NCBI RefSeq assembly: GCF_014252075.1
Contig: NZ_CP059209.1
Coordinates: forward strand, 358,818-422,817
Direction of reading: 5' to 3'
Length of the DNA: 64,000 bases
Origin: Blattabacterium cuenoti
GTDB taxonomy: Bacteria; Bacteroidota; Bacteroidia; Flavobacteriales; Blattabacteriaceae
Part shown: positions 1 to 9,809 of the stretch, one piece after another
How positions within the stretch are numbered: the stretch's first letter is position 1
How the letters are laid out: every line of letters starts with the position of its first letter
Program-made: the position numbers and the translations under genes
Notes under the pieces: generated by a model
What the model was told of the DNA's origin: nothing
What the model saw: the letters and a program-made list of their open reading frames with translations, nothing else
Database searches by the model: none

Positions 1-73
1 AGTCTCGCGCGGAATTGAACCGCGGACCTCTACATTATCAGTGTAGCGCTCTAACCGTCTGAGCTACGAGACT
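1..73 (-). tRNA. tRNA-Ile (GAT), lacking its 3' end
   Basis: The reverse complement folds as a tRNA with a perfect 7-bp acceptor stem (AGTCTCG with CGAGACT), a TTCAATT T-loop and the anticodon loop CTGATAA, giving anticodon GAT (isoleucine). It lies about 113 bp downstream of the 16S gene on the same strand, the usual place of the rRNA spacer tRNA. The discriminator base falls just outside the window. Confidence 0.95.
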
Positions 74-184
74 GATATATAATTTATATAAATACCAATC
101 TCTCTCCTCTAACTTTATTTTTGTTGAATATATAAATATACTTCTAGACTAATTCACAGAATTTAACAAGATTAAAATACTCTG

Positions 185-1726
<1,542 letters not shown>

Positions 1727-1828
1727 AAAAATTAATATCAAAGACGCAAAACCTTATTAAAAATCCTAAAATATCAGGTCTAGAAGCTTTCTTATACAAA
1801 GAACAATAAATGTTATTATCAATAAATA

Positions 1829-1836
1829 CAAGTATA
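1829..1836 (-). promoter_or_regulatory. Possible rRNA operon -7 element
   Basis: On the minus strand this reads TATACTTG, one base from the Bacteroidota -7 consensus TAnnTTTG, about 100 bp before the 16S 5' end. A second similar element, TATGCTTG, lies at 1903-1910. No clear -33 element is visible, so the assignment is weak. Confidence 0.3.
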
Positions 1837-1934
1837 CGTTTTTTTTGAAAAAAAAAGAATATATATATTTTTTATTGAAAAAAAAAATAATCTAATTTTA
1901 TACAAGCATAAAATTACTTATCTATTAAATTAAT

Positions 1935-2978
1935 ATGAGAACCTCAGATTTTGATTTTGGATATCCTTTGAATCTTCTTGCAAAATACCCTTCTCAAGAA
2001 AGAGATGAATCCAAATTAATGGTTATTCACAGAAAAAACAAAAAAATAGAACATAAATTTTTTAAAGATTTGTATCAGTATTTTGAAGAAGGAGATTCTC
2101 TTATTCTTAATAATACTAAAGTTTTTCCTGCAAGATTATTTGGAAATAAAGAAAAAACAGAGGCTAAAATAGAAGTTTTTTTACTTAGAGAATTAGATTC
2201 CAAAGATAGAACTTGGGACGTTTTGGTCGATCCTGCAAGAAAGGTAAGAGTGGGAAATAAATTAAATTTTGGATATGGACTAACAGGAGAAGTTATAGAT
2301 AATACAACTTCCAGAGGAAGGATTTTACAACTTCATTTTAACGGAACTCATGAGGAGATTATAAAAAAAATAAAAGAATTAGGAAAAACTCCTCTTCCAA
2401 AATATATTGATAGACAACCAGAAAAAAATGATGAAGAACGTTATCAAACTGTATATGCAAAAAAAGAAGGTTCTGTAGCTGCCCCTACAGCAGGATTACA
2501 TTTTTCCAAACATTTATTAAAAAAATTAGAAATAAAAGGAGTAAATTTAGTAGAAATAACTCTCCATTTAGGATTGGGAAGTTTTCTACCTGTGGAAGTA
2601 GAAGACATATCAAAACACAAAATGGACTCTGAAAAATGTTTTATAAACGAGGAAACATGTAACGTTATAAATCATACTATACAAAAAAAAAAACGAGTTT
2701 GTGCTGTGGGAACTTCTTCTATGCGAGCTATAGAAAGTTCTGTTTCTTCTAATAAAAATCTAAATCCTTTTTCTGGATGGACTAATAAATTTATTTTTCC
2801 TCCTTATAATTTTAGTATAGCTAATTCTATGATTACAAATTTTCATATGCCGAAATCTACATTACTTATGATGACAGCTGCTTTTTCAGGATTTGATTTG
2901 ATAATGAAAGCATATCAAATAGCAATTCAAGAAAAATATAGATTCTATTCTTATGGAGACGCTATGTTAATTTTATAG
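1935..2978 (+). CDS. queA: tRNA preQ1(34) S-adenosylmethionine ribosyltransferase-isomerase QueA
   Basis: QueA transfers and isomerises the ribosyl group of S-adenosylmethionine onto preQ1 at tRNA position 34, giving epoxyqueuosine. The 347-residue length is normal. Family motifs are present: [20 protein letters not shown] at the N-terminus, [10 protein letters not shown] and [22 protein letters not shown] in the middle, and [11 protein letters not shown] followed by [13 protein letters not shown] near the C-terminus. An 11-A tract at 2683-2693 is read in frame as a lysine run just before [11 protein letters not shown]. Transcripts that slip there would be frameshifted. The gene diverges from the rRNA operon. 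Only the tRNA-modification role is supported; other queuosine genes are not in the window. Confidence 0.95.
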   Translation: MRTSDFDFGYPLNLLAKYPSQERDESKLMVIHRKNKKIEHKFFKDLYQYFEEGDSLILNNTKVFPARLFGNKEKTEAKIEVFLLRELDSKDRTWDVLVDPARKVRVGNKLNFGYGLTGEVIDNTTSRGRILQLHFNGTHEEIIKKIKELGKTPLPKYIDRQPEKNDEERYQTVYAKKEGSVAAPTAGLHFSKHLLKKLEIKGVNLVEITLHLGLGSFLPVEVEDISKHKMDSEKCFINEETCNVINHTIQKKKRVCAVGTSSMRAIESSVSSNKNLNPFSGWTNKFIFPPYNFSIANSMITNFHMPKSTLLMMTAAFSGFDLIMKAYQIAIQEKYRFYSYGDAMLIL

Positions 2979-3018
2979 ATTATGAAAATCAAAAATCATA
3001 ATATTTCATTATGAAATT

Positions 3019-3996
3019 ATGAAAATAGTTCTGGAAAAAATAAAAGATCCTATAAAAAAAGAAATAAAAGAATTCGAAAAACAATTTTTCAACATACTCA
3101 AAAGCAATGTAACTATCATAGAACAAATAACTCATTATATTATTCATAGAAAAGGAAAACTAATTCGCCCCATATTTGTTTTCTTAATAGCTAAAATGTT
3201 GGGAACAATACGAAAAAAAACATATCATACTGCTTGTTTAATAGAATTAATACACACTGCTACACTTGTTCATGATGATGTCATAGATAATAGTTCTCTT
3301 CGTCGTGGTTCTTTTTCTATTAATGCTATATGGAAAAATAAAATAGCTGTTTTAATAGGAGATTACTTTCTTTCTAAAAGTCTTTTGTTAGCAACAGAAA
3401 ACAATTATTATGATCTTCTTAAAATAATTTGTAAGACTATTAAGGATATGAGTGAAGGAGAACTATTACAAATAGAAAAATCTAAAAATTTAAATATTAC
3501 CGAAGAAATTTACAATCAAATTATTTATCACAAAACAGCAAGTCTAATATCTGCTTCTTGTGAATGTGGAGCACTTTCAGTAAATGCAGATAAAAAAACA
3601 GCATTGAAAATGAGAGAATTTGGGATCTTTACCGGAATCGCTTTTCAAATAAAAGATGATTTATTTGACTATGAAGAAAAAAGTAATAATTTTACAGGAA
3701 AACCTATAGGAATTGATTTAAGAGAAAAAAAAATAACACTTCCACTTATTTACACTATCAAAAAAGCTTCTAAAGAAGATCAAAAATGTATATTAAATTC
3801 CATAAAAAATTATGACGAAAATAAAAGACACAAAATAATTTATTACGTCAAAAAATATGGAGGATTAGAATATGCTACTCAAAAAATGATAAAATTCCGT
3901 AACGAAGCTCTAAAAATTTTAGAAATTTATCCAGAAGGAACCATTAAAGAATCATTGAAAATAATGGTTAATTTTATTATTGAAAGAAATCAATAA
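3019..3996 (+). CDS. ispB: Polyprenyl diphosphate synthase (trans-isoprenyl synthase family)
   Basis: This 325-residue enzyme condenses isopentenyl diphosphate onto an allylic diphosphate. It has both aspartate-rich motifs of the family: LVHDDVIDNSSLRRG (about residues 80-95) and QIKDDLFDYEE (about 212-222). The fingerprint GKLIRPIFVFL is near the N-terminus. Size and sequence fit the long-chain (octaprenyl or heptaprenyl) synthases that make the menaquinone side chain, which agrees with the men genes at 34669-39309. Exact chain length cannot be read from sequence, so ispB is a family-level symbol. It lies 40 bp after queA and 11 bp before topA, probably one transcript. Confidence 0.85.
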   Translation: MKIVLEKIKDPIKKEIKEFEKQFFNILKSNVTIIEQITHYIIHRKGKLIRPIFVFLIAKMLGTIRKKTYHTACLIELIHTATLVHDDVIDNSSLRRGSFSINAIWKNKIAVLIGDYFLSKSLLLATENNYYDLLKIICKTIKDMSEGELLQIEKSKNLNITEEIYNQIIYHKTASLISASCECGALSVNADKKTALKMREFGIFTGIAFQIKDDLFDYEEKSNNFTGKPIGIDLREKKITLPLIYTIKKASKEDQKCILNSIKNYDENKRHKIIYYVKKYGGLEYATQKMIKFRNEALKILEIYPEGTIKESLKIMVNFIIERNQ

Positions 3997-4007
3997 AAAT
4001 TTTTTAA

Positions 4008-6118
4008 ATGAAAGAAAACTTAGTTATTGTAGAATCTCCAACTAAAGCTCATACCATACAAATGTTCTTGGGAGAAAATTATCATGTAGTATCTAGTTAT
4101 GGACATCTTATAGATCTTCCAGAAAAGGAAATAGGAATTCAAATAAAAGAGAATTTTAAACCTAATTACGTTTTTTTATATAAAAAAAAAAAGTAGTTAA
4201 AAATCTTAAAATATTAATAAAAGAACACAAAATAATTTGGCTCGCTTCAGATGAAGATCGTGAAGGAGAAGCTATTGCTTATCAAATTTATAAAATATTT
4301 AATATTCCTGATAAAAAGTACAGAAGAATAGTTTTTCACGAAATTACGAAAAAAGCAATTTTTCATGCTATAGAAAATCCCAGATCTATTAACTATAATT
4401 TAGTTTATGCTCAACAAGCAAGAAGGATTTTAGATAGAATAGTGGGATTTCAATTATCCCCTATCTTATGGAAAAAAGTAAAAAAAGGGCTTTCAGCAGG
4501 TAGAGTTCAATCTGCAGCTGTCAAACTTATAGTAGAGCGAGAACAAAAAATTCAAAATTCCATTCCCATACCTACTTATCAAATATATGGAGTTTTTACA
4601 AACGTAAAAAATATAGTTTTTAATGCAAAATTAGAGAAGAAAATTGAAAATAAAAAACAAATAATAAACATGATGACATCATGTATCAATAGCTCTTTTC
4701 TAATAAAAAAAATTATTCTCAAAAATGAGAGAAAGTGTCCTCCTGCTCCATTTACAACTTCTTCTTTACAACAAGAATCTTATAAAAGATTAAATTTTTC
4801 TATATCAAAAACTATGTTTTTAGCACAAAAATTGTATGAAAAAGGATTTATTACGTATATCCGTACAGATAGTACAAATTTATCAAATAATATTTTATCA
4901 GAAATAAAAAATTTCATACTTTCCTCATATGGAGAAAAGTATTTATCCATAAAAGAATTCTCCAAAAAGAAAAAATTTTCTCAAGAAGCTCACGAATCTA
5001 TTCATCCTACTATTATCAACTATGATAATGAAAAAAATTATCTAGAAAACCTAGATGTCTTCCAAAAACGTCTTTATAAACTTATATGGGAACGTACCAT
5101 CATGGGGCAAATGAGTGATTCTATTATTGAAAAGAAAGATTTTTATATTCAATCTTCTCATTTAAAACATTTTTTTATTTGTACAAAAAAAACTATTTTG
5201 TTTGATGGATTTATGAAAATGATAAATCAAGATAAAAAAGAAAAATCTAATATTTTAGAAATTGAACAAGGTTCTTCTTTACAGAGAAAGGAAATTATAG
5301 CAAAACAAATTGTTTCAACTTCTCTGTACAGATATAATGAAGCCTCTTTAGTGAAAAATTTAGAAAAACTAGGAATAGGAAGACCTTCCACTTATGTTCC
5401 TATTATATCTACAATTCAGAAAAGAAATTATGTAAACATACAAAAAATTCTGAAAAAAATAGAAACACGTAAAAGTTTCCTTTTAAAAGAGAATTCTATC
5501 ATTGAAAATGATGAAGAAATCACTGAAATAGAAAAAAATAAATTTATCCCTACAGAAATAGGTATTTTAACCACTAATTTTTTGAAAAAAAACTTTGATA
5601 ATATAGTAGATTATGATTTTACAGCAAATTTAGAAAAAAACTTTGATGATATAGCACAAGGAAGAAAATCTTGGATTGATATTCTTAAAAATTTTTACGA
5701 TGGATTCCATAAAAAAATACAATATGTAAAAAAGTATGTGGATAAAATTCATAAAGAACGTTTTCTTGGAATAGATCCTAAATCAAATAGGAAAGTTTTT
5801 GCAAGAATAGCTAAATTTGGACCAGTTGTTCAAATGGGAGAATTTAAAGATAAAGATAAACCTAAATTTTCTCCTTTATTAAATAACCAAAAAATAAGTT
5901 TGATTTCACTTTCAGAGGCTTTAAAAATTCTTGAATTACCTAAATTTTTGGGTTTTTTTGAAGAAGAAGAGGTTTTATTGAAAATAAATAAATACAACAT
6001 TTATATTAAACATAAAAAAAAATCTATTCCAATTGAAGAAAAAACATTTTTTAATTCATTAAATCTAGAATTAGAACAAGCTATTAAAATTATAATTGAA
6101 AACAGAAAATTTAATTGA
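4008..6118 (+). CDS. topA: DNA topoisomerase I, reading frame interrupted at a poly(A) tract
   Basis: TopA relaxes negative supercoils. As sequenced, the frame stops after 62 codons (LYKKKK then TAG, 4194-4196). Adding one A to the 11-A tract at 4182-4192 restores one open frame of 703 residues: [13 protein letters not shown] follows directly, then the TOPRIM motif [11 protein letters not shown], with no further stop to 6118. The N-terminal TOPRIM part ([13 protein letters not shown]) is in the short frame; the active tyrosine ([10 protein letters not shown], about residue 284 of the restored protein) is in the long frame. The C-terminus has Topo-C-type repeats ([20 protein letters not shown]) rather than cysteine zinc ribbons. 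An essential gene with intact motifs on both sides suggests rescue by transcriptional slippage rather than a dead gene; a sequencing error is the alternative. Confidence 0.88.
4182..4192 (+). other. 11-A slippage tract in topA
   Basis: Eleven consecutive A bases lie exactly where the topA frame shifts. Insertion of one A (12 in the transcript) brings the downstream frame into register. A -1 ribosomal slip on A-AAA-AAG would have the same effect. Confidence 0.85.
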
Positions 6119-6134
6119 TCTTAATCTTGAAACT

Positions 6135-6557
6135 TTAGCTATCAAAATATCTTTGATTTAAATAAGTAGTAGGATAAGCTTGATCATGTCCTGTCCGTTT
6201 AACATGATCTAAATATTTGGGAATATAAGATAAAGCTTTAACTCTATCAGATAATGACATTCTATTCCATATATTTTCAGCCATTCTTTTTTTTCCTACT
6301 TTATATTTATAATCTGTCCAAAAACGATTAAAAGATAAATCTGTAGGAACTTCTTCAATAGAAAAAGCAGCTTTTGAATTTCTCATTTTATTAATTATAG
6401 ATTCATTATAAGGTAAATATTTACCAATCCATACATAATGAGATAAAGAAAGTCTTTCAGGAAAAATAACTTCTCTTAAAAACCCATTTAAATCATATTT
6501 AAATATGATATCTCCAGATACTAAACGGCTTCTAAATATATATTGTTTACCTCTCAT
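6135..6557 (-). CDS. Hypothetical protein, 140 residues, function unknown
   Basis: I do not recognise this protein. It has 140 residues, no signal peptide, no membrane segment and no known catalytic motif. It begins MRGKQYIFRSRLVSGDIIFK and has an even mix of charged and aromatic residues, suggesting a small soluble globular protein. The second half is basic (WTDYKYKVGKKRMAENIW). It is convergent with topA and has about 270 bp of non-coding DNA upstream. Survival of a full frame in such a reduced genome argues that it is real and useful. The ATG at 6557 is the only plausible start. Confidence 0.7.
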   Translation of the reverse strand: MRGKQYIFRSRLVSGDIIFKYDLNGFLREVIFPERLSLSHYVWIGKYLPYNESIINKMRNSKAAFSIEEVPTDLSFNRFWTDYKYKVGKKRMAENIWNRMSLSDRVKALSYIPKYLDHVKRTGHDQAYPTTYLNQRYFDS

Positions 6558-6724
6558 TTTTATTTATTTCATCAGCATTAATTAATTTTTTAATGCATAA
6601 AACTATTATTACGAATACAAATTATTAACTATTTTATTTGATGATGAAATCTTAAAACAGATGTTTTACATAATTTTATTTATTGATTCGAAATCTTTAT
6701 CAACTTAATGCAGGTGTAATGTAA

Positions 6725-6732
6725 TAAATTTG
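6725..6732 (+). promoter_or_regulatory. Possible -7 promoter element upstream of rsmI
   Basis: TAAATTTG fits the Bacteroidota -7 consensus TAnnTTTG. It lies about 97 bp before the rsmI ATG, farther than the others in this window, so it is a weak candidate. The rest of 6558-6828 shows no gene, tRNA or repeat that I can recognise. Confidence 0.3.
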
Positions 6733-6828
6733 AGAATTTTATAACTGCATAGAAGAAGTTATGGTTTTTTATCTTATAAAAAATGAATTTACAATATCTT
6801 TTTTTTCACAATTTTTTTAAATTTGACT

Positions 6829-7494
6829 ATGTTATATATAGTTCCTACTCCTATAGGAAATTTAGAAGATTTTACTTTCAGAGGATTACGAATCTTGAAA
6901 GAAGTGGATGTTATTTTAGTAGAAAATTATAAAGTTTCCAAAAAATTGTTTGATTTCTATAATATTAAAAATCAAATAAATAAATATCATATTCGAAATG
7001 AACATAAAATAATTCCTCATCTTGTAAAGGAAATTAAGAAAGGAAAAAAATTAGCATTAATATCCAATGCAGGAACTCCAAGCATATCCGATCCAGGTTT
7101 TTTATTAATCAAATCTTGTATAAAAGCTTCTATTTCTGTAGAATGTTTACCTGGACCTACAGCTTTAATTCCAGCGTTAGTTAATTCAGGACTATCTATT
7201 AATGAATTCACTTTTATTGGTTTTTTACCTAAGAAAAAAAGAAAAATTAAATTAGAATATCTTTCTAAAGAAAATAGAACTATTGTACTTTATGAATCTC
7301 CTCATAGACTGTTACGAACATTGAATGATATAAAATATTTTTTCGGATTAAAAAGAAATATTGTGGTATGCAAAGAAATTTCCAAATTTTTTCAAGATAT
7401 ATTAAGAGGAAATATAGAAAAAATGATTTTACATTATGAAAATGTAAAAAAAATATTAGGAGAATACACTATTATCATTGAAAAAAATTGCTAA
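6829..7494 (+). CDS. rsmI: 16S rRNA (cytidine1402-2'-O)-methyltransferase RsmI
   Basis: RsmI 2'-O-methylates C1402 in the decoding centre of 16S rRNA using S-adenosylmethionine. The 221-residue protein carries the tetrapyrrole-methylase fold signatures of the family: VPTPIGNLEDFTFRGLRIL at the N-terminus, SNAGTPSISDPG (about residue 80) and LPGPTALIPALVNSGL (about 106). The frame is also open to a TTG at 6823, but the ATG at 6829 gives the canonical MLYIVPTPIGN beginning and is preferred. Its 3' end overlaps the convergent asd gene by 4 bp. Confidence 0.95.
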   Translation: MLYIVPTPIGNLEDFTFRGLRILKEVDVILVENYKVSKKLFDFYNIKNQINKYHIRNEHKIIPHLVKEIKKGKKLALISNAGTPSISDPGFLLIKSCIKASISVECLPGPTALIPALVNSGLSINEFTFIGFLPKKKRKIKLEYLSKENRTIVLYESPHRLLRTLNDIKYFFGLKRNIVVCKEISKFFQDILRGNIEKMILHYENVKKILGEYTIIIEKNC

Positions 7495-8483
7495 ACATAT
7501 TTTTTATTTATCAAATATTCTGCAATTTGAACAGCATTTGTTGCAGCTCCTTTACGAAGATTATCAGATACTATCCATATATTTATAGAATTTTGAAATG
7601 AAAAATCTTCTCGTATTCTACCTACAAATACTTCATCTTTTCCGTGTGCATATAATGGCATAGGATAAATATTTTTTTGGGGATCATCTTGAACAACTAT
7701 TCCTTTTGTTTTAGATAAAATTTCAGAAATACGATCTACACTAGGTTTTTTTTGAAATGTAATATTTACACTTTCTGAGTGCCCTCCTATAACGGGAACA
7801 CGGACAGCTGTTGCTGTAATAGCTATGTTCTGATCATTGATTATTTTTTTTGTTTCTTTGATAAGTTTCATTTCCTCTATTGTATAATTATTTTCTGTAA
7901 AAGAATCACAATGAGGTAAAACATTTTGATAAATAGAATACGGATATATTTTATGGATATTAGAAGCTCCTTCTTTTTCTTGATTTAATTGATTCAAAGC
8001 TTTTTTTCCTGTACCTGTTACTGACTGATAAGTAGAGATAACCACTCTCTGAATTTTGTATTCTATATGCAATGGAAATAAAACCATTACCAGTTGTATT
8101 GTAGAACAGTTAGGGTTAGCAATAATGTTGTCTTTTTTTTCTAAAGAAGAAGCGTTAATTTCAGGGACAATCAATTTTTTTTCAGGATCCATTCTCCACG
8201 CAGAAGAATTATCTATAATTTTTGATCCTACTTTTTCAAATCTTGGAGCCCATTCTCTTGATATACTTGAACCTGCTGAAAATAAAACAATATTCGGTTT
8301 TTTTAAAAATAAATCATGTAAACTAATAATCTTATATGTTCTTTTCTTGAAAAAGAATTCTTTCCCTATAGATTTTTCAGAAGCAGAAAAATATAATTTT
8401 TTAATTGGAAAATTTGTTTTTTCTAAAACATCTACCATTACACGTCCAACCAATCCTGTAACACCAACTATTCCTAGTTTCAT
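7491..8483 (-). CDS. asd: Aspartate-semialdehyde dehydrogenase
   Basis: Asd reduces aspartyl phosphate to aspartate semialdehyde, the branch point toward lysine, diaminopimelate, threonine and methionine. The 330-residue protein has the N-terminal nucleotide-binding motif GVTGLVGRVM, the active-site cysteine in NPNCSTIQ (Cys126) and the histidine in GGHSESVNI (about residue 236). In a cockroach symbiont this would supply essential amino acids and cell-wall diaminopimelate. A TAnnTTTG promoter element lies about 42 bp upstream. Convergent with rsmI, divergent from gmk. Confidence 0.96.
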   Translation of the reverse strand: MKLGIVGVTGLVGRVMVDVLEKTNFPIKKLYFSASEKSIGKEFFFKKRTYKIISLHDLFLKKPNIVLFSAGSSISREWAPRFEKVGSKIIDNSSAWRMDPEKKLIVPEINASSLEKKDNIIANPNCSTIQLVMVLFPLHIEYKIQRVVISTYQSVTGTGKKALNQLNQEKEGASNIHKIYPYSIYQNVLPHCDSFTENNYTIEEMKLIKETKKIINDQNIAITATAVRVPVIGGHSESVNITFQKKPSVDRISEILSKTKGIVVQDDPQKNIYPMPLYAHGKDEVFVGRIREDFSFQNSINIWIVSDNLRKGAATNAVQIAEYLINKKYV

Positions 8484-8524
8484 ATGAATTTCTATAAAAA
8501 TTTAATTTTCCATTATCATAAAAA

Positions 8525-8532
8525 CAAAGTTA
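8525..8532 (-). promoter_or_regulatory. -7 promoter element of asd
   Basis: The minus strand reads TAACTTTG, an exact match to TAnnTTTG, about 42 bp before the asd start in the short asd/gmk divergent spacer. The same eight bases precede pgk. No clear -33 element is seen. Confidence 0.55.
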
Positions 8533-8548
8533 GTAAATTAATCAGATA

Positions 8549-9121
8549 ATGAAAAAAAGAAAAATGATCATTTTATCAGGTTCCTCTGGATCTGGAAAAA
8601 CTACTATTTCACATTATTTACTTTCAAAATTTCCAGATTTAAAATTTTCTGTATCATGTACCACACGATCAATTCGAAAGAATGAAAAAAATAGAAAAGA
8701 TTATTATTTTATATCCGTGAATAGTTTCATTTATAAAGTCAAAAAAAATCAATTTGCAGAGTGGGAAGAAGTTTATCCTAAATTATTTTATGGAACCTTA
8801 AAGAACGAAATTTCAAAAATTTTTAGATCAAACAAACATGTTTTGTTTGACGTAGATGTAAAAGGAGGGTTAAATTTAAAAAAACAATATCCCAATAATT
8901 CTCTATCTATATTTATTATGGTCAATTCAATAAAAATTCTAAAAGAAAGACTTATAATGAGAAATTCTGATCTATCGGATAAACAAATAAACACACGTTT
9001 AAACAAAGTAGAAAAAGAAAATAGTTATGCAAAATTATTTGATTTTGTTCTGTTTAACATAGATTTATTTCAAACAAAGAAAAAAGCAATTCAACTAGTT
9101 TCTAATTTTATCTACGGATAA
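8549..9121 (+). CDS. gmk: Guanylate kinase
   Basis: Gmk phosphorylates GMP to GDP. The 190-residue protein has the P-loop SGSSGSGKTTISHYLL (about residues 9-24), the GMP-binding region SVSCTTRSIRKNE and VFLD-like FDVDVKGGLNLKK. Length is normal for the family. It starts 65 bp from the divergent asd gene and is followed by two tRNA genes on the other strand. No Shine-Dalgarno motif precedes the ATG. Confidence 0.96.
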   Translation: MKKRKMIILSGSSGSGKTTISHYLLSKFPDLKFSVSCTTRSIRKNEKNRKDYYFISVNSFIYKVKKNQFAEWEEVYPKLFYGTLKNEISKIFRSNKHVLFDVDVKGGLNLKKQYPNNSLSIFIMVNSIKILKERLIMRNSDLSDKQINTRLNKVEKENSYAKLFDFVLFNIDLFQTKKKAIQLVSNFIYG

Positions 9122-9127
9122 ATAAAA

Positions 9128-9202
9128 TCGGGGTGACTGGACTTGAACCAGCGACCACACGCCCCCCAGACGTGGACTCTAACCAATCTGAGCTACACCC
9201 CG
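9128..9202 (-). tRNA. tRNA-Pro (GGG)
   Basis: The minus strand folds into a 75-nt tRNA with acceptor stem CGGGGTG/CACCCCG, discriminator A, T-arm with GGTTCAAGTCC and anticodon loop CTGGGGG, giving anticodon GGG (proline). CCA is not encoded. It lies 5 bp from tRNA-Asn on the same strand. Confidence 0.92.
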
Positions 9203-9207
9203 AAAAA

Positions 9208-9282
9208 CTCCTCAGGCTGGACTCGAACCAGCGACTCCCTGATTAACAGTCAGGTGCTCTAAACCAACTGAGCTACTGAGGA
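9208..9282 (-). tRNA. tRNA-Asn (GTT)
   Basis: The minus strand folds into a 75-nt tRNA with acceptor stem TCCTCAG/CTGAGGA, discriminator G (usual for tRNA-Asn), GGTTCGAGTCC in the T-arm and anticodon loop CTGTTAA, giving GTT (asparagine). Its 5' end overlaps the last 10 bases of the rpiB reading frame on the same strand. Confidence 0.93.
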
Positions 9283-9719
9283 TTATAAATTATTGGTATT
9301 TTATTTATTCTGATTCTATGTCTTCCTCCTTCAAAATCGGTTCTTAAAAATGTTTCTATAATTTCCAAAACCTCATTTTCATCTAAAAAACGTGCAGGGA
9401 GACTGATAACATTAGCGTTATTATGTTTTCTTGCTAAAAAAGCAACTTCTTTTTTCCATACCAAAGCAGCACGAATTTTTTTATATTTATTAGCAGTCAT
9501 AGCCGCCCCATTTCCACTTCCACATATAATAATCCCAAAATTCGCCTTTCCATTTTCTACAAATTCAGCTGTAGGATGAATAAAATCAGGATAATCAACT
9601 TTTTCTCCATATTTGGAAAATCCAAAATCTTTAATTTCGTATCCTATTTCTGTTAAAAAATTGTTTATCAAGGATTTGTAATACACGCCTGTATGGTCAG
9701 ATCCTATTGCTATTCTCAT
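9273..9719 (-). CDS. rpiB: Ribose-5-phosphate isomerase B
   Basis: RpiB interconverts ribulose 5-phosphate and ribose 5-phosphate in the pentose phosphate pathway. The 148-residue protein shows the RpiB/LacAB signature: MRIAIGSDHTG at the N-terminus, the active-site cysteine in GIIICGSGNGAAMTANK (about residue 71) and ARKHNNANVISLPARFL near the C-terminus. The stop codon lies inside tRNA-Asn (10-bp same-strand overlap), so the two are probably cotranscribed and the tRNA must be cut from an mRNA whose reading frame reaches into it. Confidence 0.95.
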   Translation of the reverse strand: MRIAIGSDHTGVYYKSLINNFLTEIGYEIKDFGFSKYGEKVDYPDFIHPTAEFVENGKANFGIIICGSGNGAAMTANKYKKIRAALVWKKEVAFLARKHNNANVISLPARFLDENEVLEIIETFLRTDFEGGRHRIRINKIPIIYNPQ

Positions 9720-9779
9720 AAAATTTTTGCGAAAAAAGATACAAATAAATATACGTTTAAAAATTTTAAATTGAAATAT

Positions 9780-9787
9780 TAACTTTG
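9780..9787 (+). promoter_or_regulatory. -7 promoter element of pgk
   Basis: TAACTTTG matches TAnnTTTG and sits 22 bp before the pgk ATG, leaving a short A/T-rich leader. The identical octamer precedes asd on the other strand. Confidence 0.5.
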
Positions 9788-9809
9788 TAAATAAAACTTT
9801 TTACATAAA

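Noticed and set aside
2979..3002. ATTATGA/TCATAAT dyad after queA as a terminator
   Set aside because: The stem is A/T only with a 10-base loop and no T-run, and ispB follows in the same direction, so termination is unlikely.
4008..4196. Separate 62-residue gene
   Set aside because: It is the N-terminus of topA, cut by the poly(A) frameshift.
6558..6828. Possible structural RNA (SRP RNA, tmRNA or RNase P) in the 271-bp gap
   Set aside because: I see none of the conserved cores of these RNAs; the sequence is plain AT-rich DNA apart from a weak -7 motif.
8056..8487. 143-codon plus-strand open frame
   Set aside because: It is antisense to asd, which has clear catalytic motifs; low-complexity composition indicates a shadow.
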